64,000 nt of DNA from Eikenella glucosivorans (GTDB lineage: Bacteria > Pseudomonadota > Gammaproteobacteria > Burkholderiales > Neisseriaceae), in NCBI RefSeq assembly GCF_016025525.2, contig NZ_JACSGR010000004.1, positions 62,001 through 126,000 of the forward strand. The letters run 5' to 3'. How positions within the stretch are numbered: position 1 is the first letter of the stretch; each line of letters starts with the position of its first letter. This document shows, piece after piece, positions 26,349 through 31,777 of the stretch. The position numbers were made by a program, and so were the translations under genes. The notes beneath the pieces are model-generated. The model made no database searches and was not told the origin of the DNA. It was given only the letters and a program-made list of their open reading frames with translations.

Positions 26349-26615
26349 ATGAACCTGAACCTTTTCCGTGAATCCCATCGGAAATCCAAAGATCGCATTT
26401 TTCTGTTTCTGGAAAGAAATCAGTGGACTGGGAAACAAACCGATGCAGTTGCAGCAAAACTCGATATTCTCGGTGTTTTTCTTGTTACACAAGCTTGGTT
26501 TGGTTTAACCAAATACGATTGGCATTTTGGCTTGGCAATAATAGTTCTTTTACTCAGCCTAGTTCTTTGTGCTATATTGTGGACGACTGCTTTTATCCTG
26601 AAAGGATGGAAATGA
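26349..26615 (+). CDS. Hypothetical small membrane protein
   Basis: 88 residues from the ATG at 26349. A basic N-terminal half is followed by two hydrophobic segments (LDILGVFLVTQAWFGL and FGLAIIVLLLSLVLCAILWTTAFIL). Not recognised. Behind structured leader 2 with TTTTTGGAGC as ribosome-binding site. Stop overlaps the start of the next small gene, so the two are coupled. Confidence 0.7.
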   Translation: MNLNLFRESHRKSKDRIFLFLERNQWTGKQTDAVAAKLDILGVFLVTQAWFGLTKYDWHFGLAIIVLLLSLVLCAILWTTAFILKGWK

Positions 26616-26767
26616 TGATTCAGCTATTTCTGACCCTGATGGTGGCTTGCATAGGCTTGTCTTTTGTAGCTTATATGCTTATTGAGGGTAAAAAAATCTC
26701 TGATAGCATGAGCGAAGAAGAAAAGGCAGCTTTTCGTGCCAGACATCATTTAGACAAACTGGATTAA
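26612..26767 (+). CDS. Hypothetical 51-residue single-pass membrane protein
   Basis: 51 residues starting MMIQLFLTLMVACIGLSFVAYMLIEG, one membrane segment, then a charged tail with EEEKAAFRARHHLDKLD. Not recognised. ATGATGA overlap with the preceding gene and an AAAGGA ribosome-binding site inside it show translational coupling; the pair may form a membrane complex. Confidence 0.6.
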   Translation: MMIQLFLTLMVACIGLSFVAYMLIEGKKISDSMSEEEKAAFRARHHLDKLD

Positions 26768-26781
26768 CCGATAACCCTTTT

Positions 26782-26803
26782 CAAACCCACTCCGGTGGGT
26801 TTG
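26782..26803 (+). terminator. Hairpin behind the small membrane gene pair
   Basis: Nine-base stem CAAACCCAC/GTGGGTTTG with a four-base loop. Its 3' strand overlaps a second possible stem, TTTGCCAAGC (26800-26809) with GCTTGGCAAA (26827-26836), so again two structures compete. The T tract is weak. Confidence 0.5.
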
Positions 26804-26968
26804 CCAAGCCGTATTGATACAGTAACGCTTGGCAAACCTATCGCACCGTACGGCTGCCTGAATCCGTACCGCTGCCCCGGCGGCGCAGGCTTTCCTCAAA
26901 CCAAATTCTTTAAATTCCCCTTTTTATCCGGCCCCGCCGGAAAAATCCCTCCTCCTCTCTAGCTGCCT

Positions 26969-27019
26969 GATGATGCTGACCACAGTACGGTCGGCGACGG
27001 TACTGTGGTCAGCATCATC
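26969..27019. repeat. Perfect 20-bp inverted repeat with 11-base spacer
   Basis: Arms at 26969-26988 (GATGATGCTGACCACAGTAC) and 27000-27019 are exact complements; the spacer is GGTCGGCGACG. No T tract follows, so it is not a typical terminator. It lies in the largest noncoding gap of the accessory array. Confidence 0.85.
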
Positions 27020-27279
27020 GGCATTCAGCCATTTTTCCGAAACAGGGTGGCGGCTCCCTTCACAACCGCAGGCTTACAACCATAAATTTGACTGTTTATT
27101 CGTGCCCGTCTTCTCGGGCGGGTACTGCTAAGCAGTTAAATAGCAGTTGCCTAAATTTTAGGCTTGATGCTTTTGTTCTTTAACAATCGGTACTTCAATA
27201 CATTTTACCTGTACTTTTCCACAGGAACTGTGGATTGGTACAACTTGATATTTTGGCTTAAACGCCTTTGTTCACAAGG

Positions 27280-27340
27280 GTTGCCCGTTTTACGGGCAAC
27301 TTACCATGCGGTTTTGCACGCAAGAGCCGCATGGTAAGTT
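27280..27340. repeat. Two tandem perfect stem-loops
   Basis: First stem GTTGCCCG/CGGGCAAC at 27280-27300 with a five-base loop; second stem AACTTACCATGCGG/CCGCATGGTAAGTT at 27298-27340 with a 15-base loop. They share bases 27298-27300. No open frame covers them. Confidence 0.75.
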
Positions 27341-27451
27341 GTTCGACAGTCGGCAGACTGCCTTCTCCCTACACTGCTCACGCTGTGTACCGTAAACCTT
27401 TTCCCACCCTCTTCTGAGGGTGGGCTTCCTCATCGCCTAACGGTGTTCAAG

Positions 27452-27500
27452 CAGGTTTTTCAGGTAGCCTTTTCCCAATTAAGGTTACCTGAAAAACCTG
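27452..27500. terminator. Extended inverted DUS pair
   Basis: 20-base arms containing the DUS core (27452-27471 and 27481-27500) with one mismatch. The right copy reads AGGTTACCTGAA, a one-base DUS variant. It runs into repeat copy 1. Confidence 0.75.
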
Positions 27501-27589
27501 TTTCAACAGCCAGCAGACTGCCTTCTGCCTCGATACAGCCGTTAAACAGTATCAGCCGCATCCGTGCGGCCACGGTTTTTTCTTAACCC
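27494..27589 (+). repeat. Cassette repeat, copy 1
   Basis: About 95 bases with the order AACCTGTTTCAACAGCC, a CAGACTGCCTTCTGCC block, GATACAGCCGTTAAACAGTATC, then the small stem GCCGCA/TGCGGC followed by CACGGTTTTTT. Within the last part CCGTG can pair instead with CACGG next to the T run. Five further copies lie at 28985, 29438, 30851, 34205 and 35602. Confidence 0.85.
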
Positions 27590-27644
27590 TATGGGGATTA
27601 CGTCCCCATGCGGGGCACATCCCCTTTTTTTCAAGGAGACGGAT
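27590..27644 (+). promoter_or_regulatory. Structured leader 3, competing hairpins
   Basis: Stem A: ATGGGGA (27591-27597) with TCCCCAT (27603-27609). Stem B: GGGGAT (27593-27598) with ATCCCC (27619-27624), followed directly by seven T residues. Ribosome-binding site AAGGAGA precedes the ATG at 27645. Confidence 0.75.
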
Positions 27645-27848
27645 ATGTTCCGCAAATCTGTACTGACCGCCGCCATCGTGCGGTATTGCCCCATGCTGAT
27701 CGGCCTGTTTATGGGCTTATCGTTGTTTTTCGGTATGTCGTTTGCCCTGTGGGGGCCTGAATCCGACCGTACCGCCTCTCTCTCGATGATGGTTTTGTCT
27801 GCCGTGTTGCTGCTGGCTTTTGCCACCTGCGACACTAACGAAGCCTAA
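27645..27848 (+). CDS. Hypothetical small membrane protein
   Basis: 67 residues from the ATG at 27645 (MFRKSVLTAAIV). Two hydrophobic segments, MLIGLFMGLSLFFGMSFALW and LSMMVLSAVLLLAFATC, joined by a short charged loop. Not recognised. Behind repeat copy 1 and leader 3, with AAGGAGA as ribosome-binding site; a further leader lies between it and the next gene. Confidence 0.65.
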   Translation: MFRKSVLTAAIVRYCPMLIGLFMGLSLFFGMSFALWGPESDRTASLSMMVLSAVLLLAFATCDTNEA

Positions 27849-27861
27849 TCGTCTTTTTCCA

Positions 27862-27929
27862 ACCCGCCGGGGATACGCTGTCCCCGCAAGGGTGCCGGCG
27901 TCTCCCCGTTTTCATACCGGAGGTGCACC
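27862..27929 (+). promoter_or_regulatory. Structured leader 4, competing hairpins
   Basis: Stem A: CGGGGA (27868-27873) with TCCCCG (27881-27886). Stem B: GGGGATACGC (27869-27878) with GCGTCTCCCC (27898-27907), nine of ten pairs, followed by GTTTTC. Ribosome-binding site CGGAGG before the ATG at 27930. Confidence 0.75.
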
Positions 27930-28544
27930 ATGGGTGCCGGAAACTACTCTTACTCTTCCCCTATTTTGCGCGACGACCATTCCGACCAATACAACCTGAT
28001 GGTTTATGTGGACGAGTGGGGATATGCACGCGATGAAGACTTGTCGGATTTCGATCCGGATTTTCAGGACAGCATCCGCGAGGATATCCGCAGCCTGCTG
28101 CTGGAATACCTGAACGGTTTTACCGAACCATGCTACCGCTATCAACACGATGTCTGCAGGAGCAGCTTCAACAGCCATGAGGAATTGCTGGGCGAATGCG
28201 GCCGTATGGCCGTAATTGCTGCACCGACTTATTACGGCGACCGCATTGCATTGGTAGTCACCCCCAATGCCGAATGGCAGGAGAAAATCCATGTTGTGTT
28301 GTCCGACAACCCGCTATTTCCGGAACGGAAATACGGCTTAATCGACTGGCAGGCCTGTACGGCTGCCGAGCGCGCACGTTGGGCTTCGGCCATCCGTTCG
28401 ATTGAGGGTGGTGGGCTGCACCGCGAAATGCAGGCGGTATTCCGCAGGCTGAAAAGCATCTTGGCCAATACCGCCGGTTTTGCCGCGCGGATGTCGTTCC
28501 GCAGTTCCGCCTGGACTTCCTGCTATTACCAACCCGCTGCCTAG
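27930..28544 (+). CDS. Hypothetical protein of the accessory array
   Basis: 204 residues, not recognised. Acidic N-terminal half (DEDLSDFDPDFQDSIREDIRS), a central CRSSFNSHEELLGECG and a Ser/Tyr/Ala-rich end. No signal peptide or membrane segment, so probably cytoplasmic. It has its own leader (leader 4) and CGGAGG ribosome-binding site and is followed after 32 bases by another hypothetical gene with no leader of its own, so the two likely share one transcript. Confidence 0.65.
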   Translation: MGAGNYSYSSPILRDDHSDQYNLMVYVDEWGYARDEDLSDFDPDFQDSIREDIRSLLLEYLNGFTEPCYRYQHDVCRSSFNSHEELLGECGRMAVIAAPTYYGDRIALVVTPNAEWQEKIHVVLSDNPLFPERKYGLIDWQACTAAERARWASAIRSIEGGGLHREMQAVFRRLKSILANTAGFAARMSFRSSAWTSCYYQPAA

Positions 28545-28576
28545 GCAGCCTGAAAACCGACAAGGAGAAATCCCCG

Positions 28577-28903
28577 ATGAGCCCTTATACACGAGGTTTC
28601 GAGCTGGTGCGCAAACATCCCGGAACCAGCGGTCAGATCGCCTTGGCCAAGTGCATCTTGTCCCTGTACGACCCCTGCCACGCTTTTTCCGCCGGCGAAG
28701 TGCTATGGAGCCTGGATCGCGAATACACCGATACGGTGCTGGCGATGCTGGCCGAATATGCCGAACGCGGCGAAACTGAGGAGTTGCGTCAGGCGGGAAG
28801 GTGGGTGTACCAAAACTTCCCTGGTCTGGTCGAGCTTTCCGATGCCATGCGTCAGGCGCGAACCGAGTTAGCCTTACGCAAAGAGGCTGGATACTACGCT
28901 TAA
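28577..28903 (+). CDS. Hypothetical protein of the accessory array
   Basis: 108 residues, not recognised; mainly helical in appearance (TDTVLAMLAEYAERGETEELRQAGRWVYQNF), cytoplasmic. AAGGAG ribosome-binding site ten bases before the ATG. It lacks a structured leader and follows the gene at 27930 in the same transcript. A strong terminator hairpin and a DUS-like pair follow it. Confidence 0.65.
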   Translation: MSPYTRGFELVRKHPGTSGQIALAKCILSLYDPCHAFSAGEVLWSLDREYTDTVLAMLAEYAERGETEELRQAGRWVYQNFPGLVELSDAMRQARTELALRKEAGYYA

Positions 28904-28925
28904 CTGGACGGTTTCTGTTCCAACC

Positions 28926-28989
28926 AACCTGCTTTCGAGCAGGTTTTTTCAGACGGCCTTATCTGATTGCAGGCTGCCTGAAAAAACCT
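28926..28989 (+). terminator. Terminator plus DUS pair of mixed dialect
   Basis: Stem AACCTGCTT/AAGCAGGTT-like (28926-28946, GAGCAGGTT on the 3' side) followed by six T. The T run continues into TTCAGACGGCC, the common Neisseria DUS core, facing AGGCTGCCTGAA, the Simonsiella-type DUS. Neither is the Eikenella dialect found elsewhere in the window. Confidence 0.75.
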
Positions 28990-29079
28990 GTTCCAACAGC
29001 CGGCAGACTGCCTTCTGCCCCGATACAGCCGTTAAACAGTATCAGCCGCATCCGTGCGGCCACGGTTTTCTTTCAACCC
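28985..29079 (+). repeat. Cassette repeat, copy 2
   Basis: Near-identical to copies 1, 3 and 4, including AACAGCCGGCAGACTGCC, GATACAGCCGTTAAACAGTATC in two parts and the GCCGCA/TGCGGC stem before CACGGTTTTC. Confidence 0.85.
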
Positions 29080-29137
29080 TTTGGGGATGCACATCCCAAA
29101 AGGGAGGGTGTACCCCTGTTCTTTTGGAGATTGCATC
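29080..29137 (+). promoter_or_regulatory. Structured leader 5
   Basis: Stem A: TTTGGGGAT (29080-29088) with ATCCCAAA (29093-29100), one bulge. A weaker alternative pairs the GGGG strand with TGTACCCC (29109-29116) next to TGTTCTTTT. Ribosome-binding site TTGGAG before the ATG at 29138. Confidence 0.6.
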
Positions 29138-29371
29138 ATGAATACCCATCTTTTCCCCGCCTCGGATTTCGTTTTCGACAACAACGGCCAAGTCTATATT
29201 GCCCGTCGGCCGTGCGTGCTGCATTCTACCGCCGGTTTCTATATCGGCCGCGAATGTTTCGACCTCGAAATGCCCGATTGGCCACAACCCTACTCCCGCG
29301 AGAGTATATACTGGGAAACCCATCAGGAGGCGCAGGCCTGGCTGGATGCCGGAAACTGGCCGCAGCCCTGA
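29138..29371 (+). CDS. Hypothetical small protein of the accessory array
   Basis: 77 residues, not recognised. Beta-rich in appearance with FVFDNNGQVYIARRP, YIGRECFDLEMPDWP and a C-terminal helix HQEAQAWLDAGNW. Cytoplasmic. Sits alone between two terminator/repeat/leader units, the clearest single-gene cassette of the array. Confidence 0.65.
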   Translation: MNTHLFPASDFVFDNNGQVYIARRPCVLHSTAGFYIGRECFDLEMPDWPQPYSRESIYWETHQEAQAWLDAGNWPQP

Positions 29372-29378
29372 TTTTCCG

Positions 29379-29443
29379 AACCTGCTTCCGAGCAGGTTTT
29401 TTCAGGTAGCCTTTTCCCAAATAAGGCTACCTGAAAAAACCTG
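29379..29443 (+). terminator. Terminator overlapping a 21-bp inverted DUS pair
   Basis: First stem AACCTGCTT...AGCAGGTT then TTTT (29379-29400). Its 3' strand also belongs to a perfect 21-base pair containing two Eikenella DUS copies (29393-29413 and 29423-29443), so two structures compete. Confidence 0.8.
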
Positions 29444-29531
29444 TTCCAACAGCCGGCAGACTGCCTTCTGCCCCGATACAGCCGTTAAACAGTATCAGCC
29501 GCATCCGTGCGGCCACGGTTTTCTTCCAACC
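29438..29531 (+). repeat. Cassette repeat, copy 3
   Basis: Nearly identical to copies 2 and 4 through the GCCGCA/TGCGGC stem and CACGGTTTTC; diverges only after the conserved CAACCC that begins the leader. Confidence 0.85.
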
Positions 29532-29590
29532 CCGTGGGGAACATACCTGCGGGTATGCGTCCCCGTTTTTATCTTGCCTAGGAGGCGCAT
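29532..29590 (+). promoter_or_regulatory. Structured leader 6
   Basis: One long stem rather than two separate ones: GGGG (29536-29539) and CATACC (29542-29547) pair with GGTATG (29552-29557) and CCCC (29561-29564), followed by GTTTTTATC. Ribosome-binding site TAGGAGG before the ATG at 29591. Confidence 0.6.
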
Positions 29591-30166
29591 ATGTCTTTTT
29601 CTTTACCCGGAACCCTCAACGTCATCGAGCGCAACGGCCGCAACGGACCGTTTACCGTGGCCGAACTGAATACCGATGTCGGCGTGTTCAAAATCAAGCA
29701 CCGCGTGCTGGAACAGTTCGACCAGGGTGCGTATTCGGGGGTGTTTATCGTTACCCGCATCTACAACCAGTCTAACTTTTCCAAAGGACAGATTTGGGTC
29801 AGCCTGTGTGCCGATTTGGACTGGGATGCTTTGCAGATTATGGCGCAGAGTGAGCAGGTGCAGGTCAGCACCTCGATGGCGGTGGCCGAAATCGTTGGCG
29901 AAGACGAAGAAACCCACCCGCCGGCCGCAGCGGCTGCCACTCCGGCAGAGCCTGCTGCCAAAGCCGCACCGCCGATGGACGACGATGAGGCGGTGGCCGA
30001 TATGGCTACGCTGCAACGCTTGTTGGCCGACCATGCTGCCTACATCAAGCTCGACGCATCGATTGAGGACAGAACCCTGTTCCGTCAACTGCGCGACGCT
30101 TTAAAGGAGGCGGGCTACCGTTTCGACGGTAACAACCAATCCTGGTTTCTGCCCCAGGCGGCGTAA
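29591..30166 (+). CDS. DUF3275 family integrative-element protein
   Basis: 191 residues. The first 95 residues match DUF3275: LPGTLNVIERNGRNGPFTVAEL, TDVGVFKIKHRVLEQFDQG, YSGVFIVTRIYNQSNF. An Ala/Pro/Glu-rich linker (about 105-135) leads to a C-terminal helical domain ending DGNNQSWFLPQAA. Function unknown; the family occurs in integrative conjugative elements next to helicase and methylase genes, as here. Strong TAGGAGG ribosome-binding site. Followed six bases later by another gene with GGAGG, so coupled. Confidence 0.8.
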   Translation: MSFSLPGTLNVIERNGRNGPFTVAELNTDVGVFKIKHRVLEQFDQGAYSGVFIVTRIYNQSNFSKGQIWVSLCADLDWDALQIMAQSEQVQVSTSMAVAEIVGEDEETHPPAAAAATPAEPAAKAAPPMDDDEAVADMATLQRLLADHAAYIKLDASIEDRTLFRQLRDALKEAGYRFDGNNQSWFLPQAA

Positions 30167-30172
30167 GGAGGA

Positions 30173-30766
30173 ATGATGCAGCTGTATCAGACTTCCGGTG
30201 GCGACCTGTTTGCCGATGCCTTCTTCATTTTGCACGAACGGCTGATGTTTGCTTCGCTGTACGGCCGCGATGCCAATATGCTGTCGCTGTTGGCGCGGCT
30301 CAATAAGGGCGACCAGGAACCGATCAGTTTCAGGCTACCTGAAGACCGGCCATACTATCCGGCACACCGCACCGCCCGCCATTTCTCCAACCTACACAGG
30401 CGCACCACCAAGCTGCACACCCGGCAGTACGGCGTGCTGCTGCACACCTTCCTGTATTGCGGCGAGCTGGTCGAACCCGACCGCGACAGCCGCAGCGCAT
30501 GGGTGGTGGCAGACGATGTGTCGGCTGATATGCAGCCATTGGTCTGGGCCTGTCTCAACCGCCTCTCCGACATTCCGTTGGATGATGCCTGGGCAGGTTT
30601 TGTAGCCACACGACTGGAGGAAGCGGGCAGCCTGCAATACTTCCGGCCCGGTATGGGCAGCGAAGCTTCCCTGGTTGGCATCAAAGCCTGCCGCATTAGC
30701 TTGCCGCATGACTTCGATATGATGCTCGGCGGTTGGCTGAAAAGCGGGCAATTGCCGCCTGTTTGA
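30173..30766 (+). CDS. Hypothetical protein coupled to the DUF3275 gene
   Basis: 197 residues, not recognised. Helical in appearance, rich in His/Arg in the middle (HRTARHFSNLHRRTTKLHTRQYG); no membrane segment. GGAGG lies directly before the ATG pair at 30173 and 30176, and the gap to the DUF3275 gene is only six bases, so the two form an operon behind leader 6. A DUS-like stretch at about 30330 encodes FRLPED. Confidence 0.65.
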   Translation: MMQLYQTSGGDLFADAFFILHERLMFASLYGRDANMLSLLARLNKGDQEPISFRLPEDRPYYPAHRTARHFSNLHRRTTKLHTRQYGVLLHTFLYCGELVEPDRDSRSAWVVADDVSADMQPLVWACLNRLSDIPLDDAWAGFVATRLEEAGSLQYFRPGMGSEASLVGIKACRISLPHDFDMMLGGWLKSGQLPPV

Positions 30767-30791
30767 ACCCGCCGCCCTGCGGTTGTTTCCG

Positions 30792-30856
30792 AACCTGCTT
30801 CCAAGCAGGTTTTTTCAGGCAGCCTTATTTGGGAAAAGGCTACCTGAAAAAACCTG
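30792..30856 (+). terminator. Terminator overlapping a DUS pair
   Basis: Stem AACCTGCTT/AAGCAGGTT then TTTTTT (30792-30816). Its 3' strand is also part of a pair of DUS-like sequences, TTCAGGCAGCCTT (Simonsiella-type dialect) facing the Eikenella-type AGGCTACCTGAA at 30838-30849. Confidence 0.8.
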
Positions 30857-30945
30857 TTCCAACAGCCGGCAGACTGCCTTCTGCCCCGATACAGCCGTTA
30901 AACAGTATCAGCCGCATCCGTGCGGTTACGGTTTTCTTTCAACCC
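30851..30945 (+). repeat. Cassette repeat, copy 4
   Basis: As copies 2 and 3 but ending CCGTGCGGTTACGGTTTTC: the CCGT/ACGG pairing next to the T run is kept although the flanking bases changed. Confidence 0.85.
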
Positions 30946-31001
30946 TGCGGGGCATCGCGCCCCGTCGGGCACGGTGTTGCCGCTTTTTTCAGGAGTACAC
31001 C
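30942..31001 (+). promoter_or_regulatory. Structured leader 7
   Basis: Stem A: CGGGGC (30948-30953) with GCCCCG (30959-30964). Alternative pairings near the T run use GGCA/TGCC (30968-30980) or the upstream GCGGGGCA with TTGCCGC (30977-30983), before six T. Ribosome-binding site AGGAG before the ATG at 31002. Confidence 0.6.
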
Positions 31002-31334
31002 ATGTATGCCCGATTTATTTACGACGGAACCAGCCCTGCGCTGGATCAGTGGCAGCGAATCCTCTACAGGCTCCAGCCGGAAGCGGAAGACTCGCTGCTG
31101 CACGATGTGTGGGAACGAGCTCGTCTTTGCGACGAAATTCCCCATTTCGGTAATCTCTGCCAACACACAGTATTAGGTCGTCTGAAAGAGGCCGTTAATC
31201 AGCGTTGGCCGGATTGGCAGGTGGATTATTTCGTCAATGCCACCGATAGCCATTTTTCTGTAAATGGTATCGACATCCGCGACTATTGGCAGTTCTTTCA
31301 ACTGACTGACAATGAAGAGGAGGATGAGTCATGA
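31002..31334 (+). CDS. Hypothetical protein of the accessory array
   Basis: 110 residues, not recognised; acidic, with TSPALDQWQRILYRLQPEAEDSLL and a C-terminal NEEEDES tail. No export signal. AGGAG ribosome-binding site behind leader 7; ATGA overlap with the next gene shows coupling. Confidence 0.65.
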   Translation: MYARFIYDGTSPALDQWQRILYRLQPEAEDSLLHDVWERARLCDEIPHFGNLCQHTVLGRLKEAVNQRWPDWQVDYFVNATDSHFSVNGIDIRDYWQFFQLTDNEEEDES

Positions 31335-31681
31335 ACCAACTTGGTTTGAACTGGGAATTTGTCGAGCAGCATTATCCCGACTACCACCGCAGCGATGTCA
31401 TCTGCCTATCTAATGATATGGCCGCTTGCTTCGAATTTGCCGAGCTTGATGCCGATGCTTTGGTTACGGAAGACACCGTGGCCACCCTGAAGGCACAAGC
31501 CAGCTACAGCGAGCCTTCTGTTTATCAGGTTTGTGCGTTCGACGATTATGTCGGCAGCGGGATGACATTCGGTCAGGCAGCACAGGAAACTGATGACTAC
31601 TGCCTGGCCGTAGCCATCCACCATTGCACCGAACCTCTGCCCGAGCAATACCGCCTGTGGGCGGATAATGTGCTGGGCTGA
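31331..31681 (+). CDS. Hypothetical protein coupled to the previous gene
   Basis: 116 residues, not recognised; acidic and cytoplasmic, with DVICLSNDMAACFEFAELDADAL in the first half and VYQVCAFDDYVGSGMTF in the second. Shares an ATGA overlap with the gene at 31002, so both are read from leader 7. GAGGAGGATG at the junction supplies the ribosome-binding site. Confidence 0.65.
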   Translation: MNQLGLNWEFVEQHYPDYHRSDVICLSNDMAACFEFAELDADALVTEDTVATLKAQASYSEPSVYQVCAFDDYVGSGMTFGQAAQETDDYCLAVAIHHCTEPLPEQYRLWADNVLG

Positions 31682-31714
31682 TCCGTTTTTTTATCCGATC
31701 CTCCTGGATCCTCC

Positions 31715-31777
31715 ACCCCAACGGGGCGCAATGCCCCGTTCGCGGGGTTTTGCGCCCATTTTTTATGGAGAACCACC
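31715..31777 (+). promoter_or_regulatory. Structured leader 8, competing hairpins
   Basis: Stem A: AACGGGGC (31720-31727) with GCCCCGTT (31733-31740), eight perfect pairs. Stem B: GGGCGCAA (31724-31731) with TTGCGCCC (31750-31757), eight perfect pairs, then ATTTTTT. Both are strong and mutually exclusive. Ribosome-binding site ATGGAG before the helicase ATG at 31778. Confidence 0.8.

Larger units (their letters stand above)
26768..27644. other. 877-base noncoding region packed with inverted repeats
   Basis: No convincing gene. It holds at least six perfect or near-perfect stems: 26782-26803, a competing ten-base pair 26800-26809/26827-26836, a 20-bp repeat at 26969-27019, a seven-base stem TCCACAG/CTGTGGA near 27219, tandem stems at 27280-27340, CCCACCCTC/GAGGGTGGG near 27402-27424, then the DUS pair and repeat copy 1. 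Could be oriT, an origin or a structured RNA. Confidence 0.55.
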
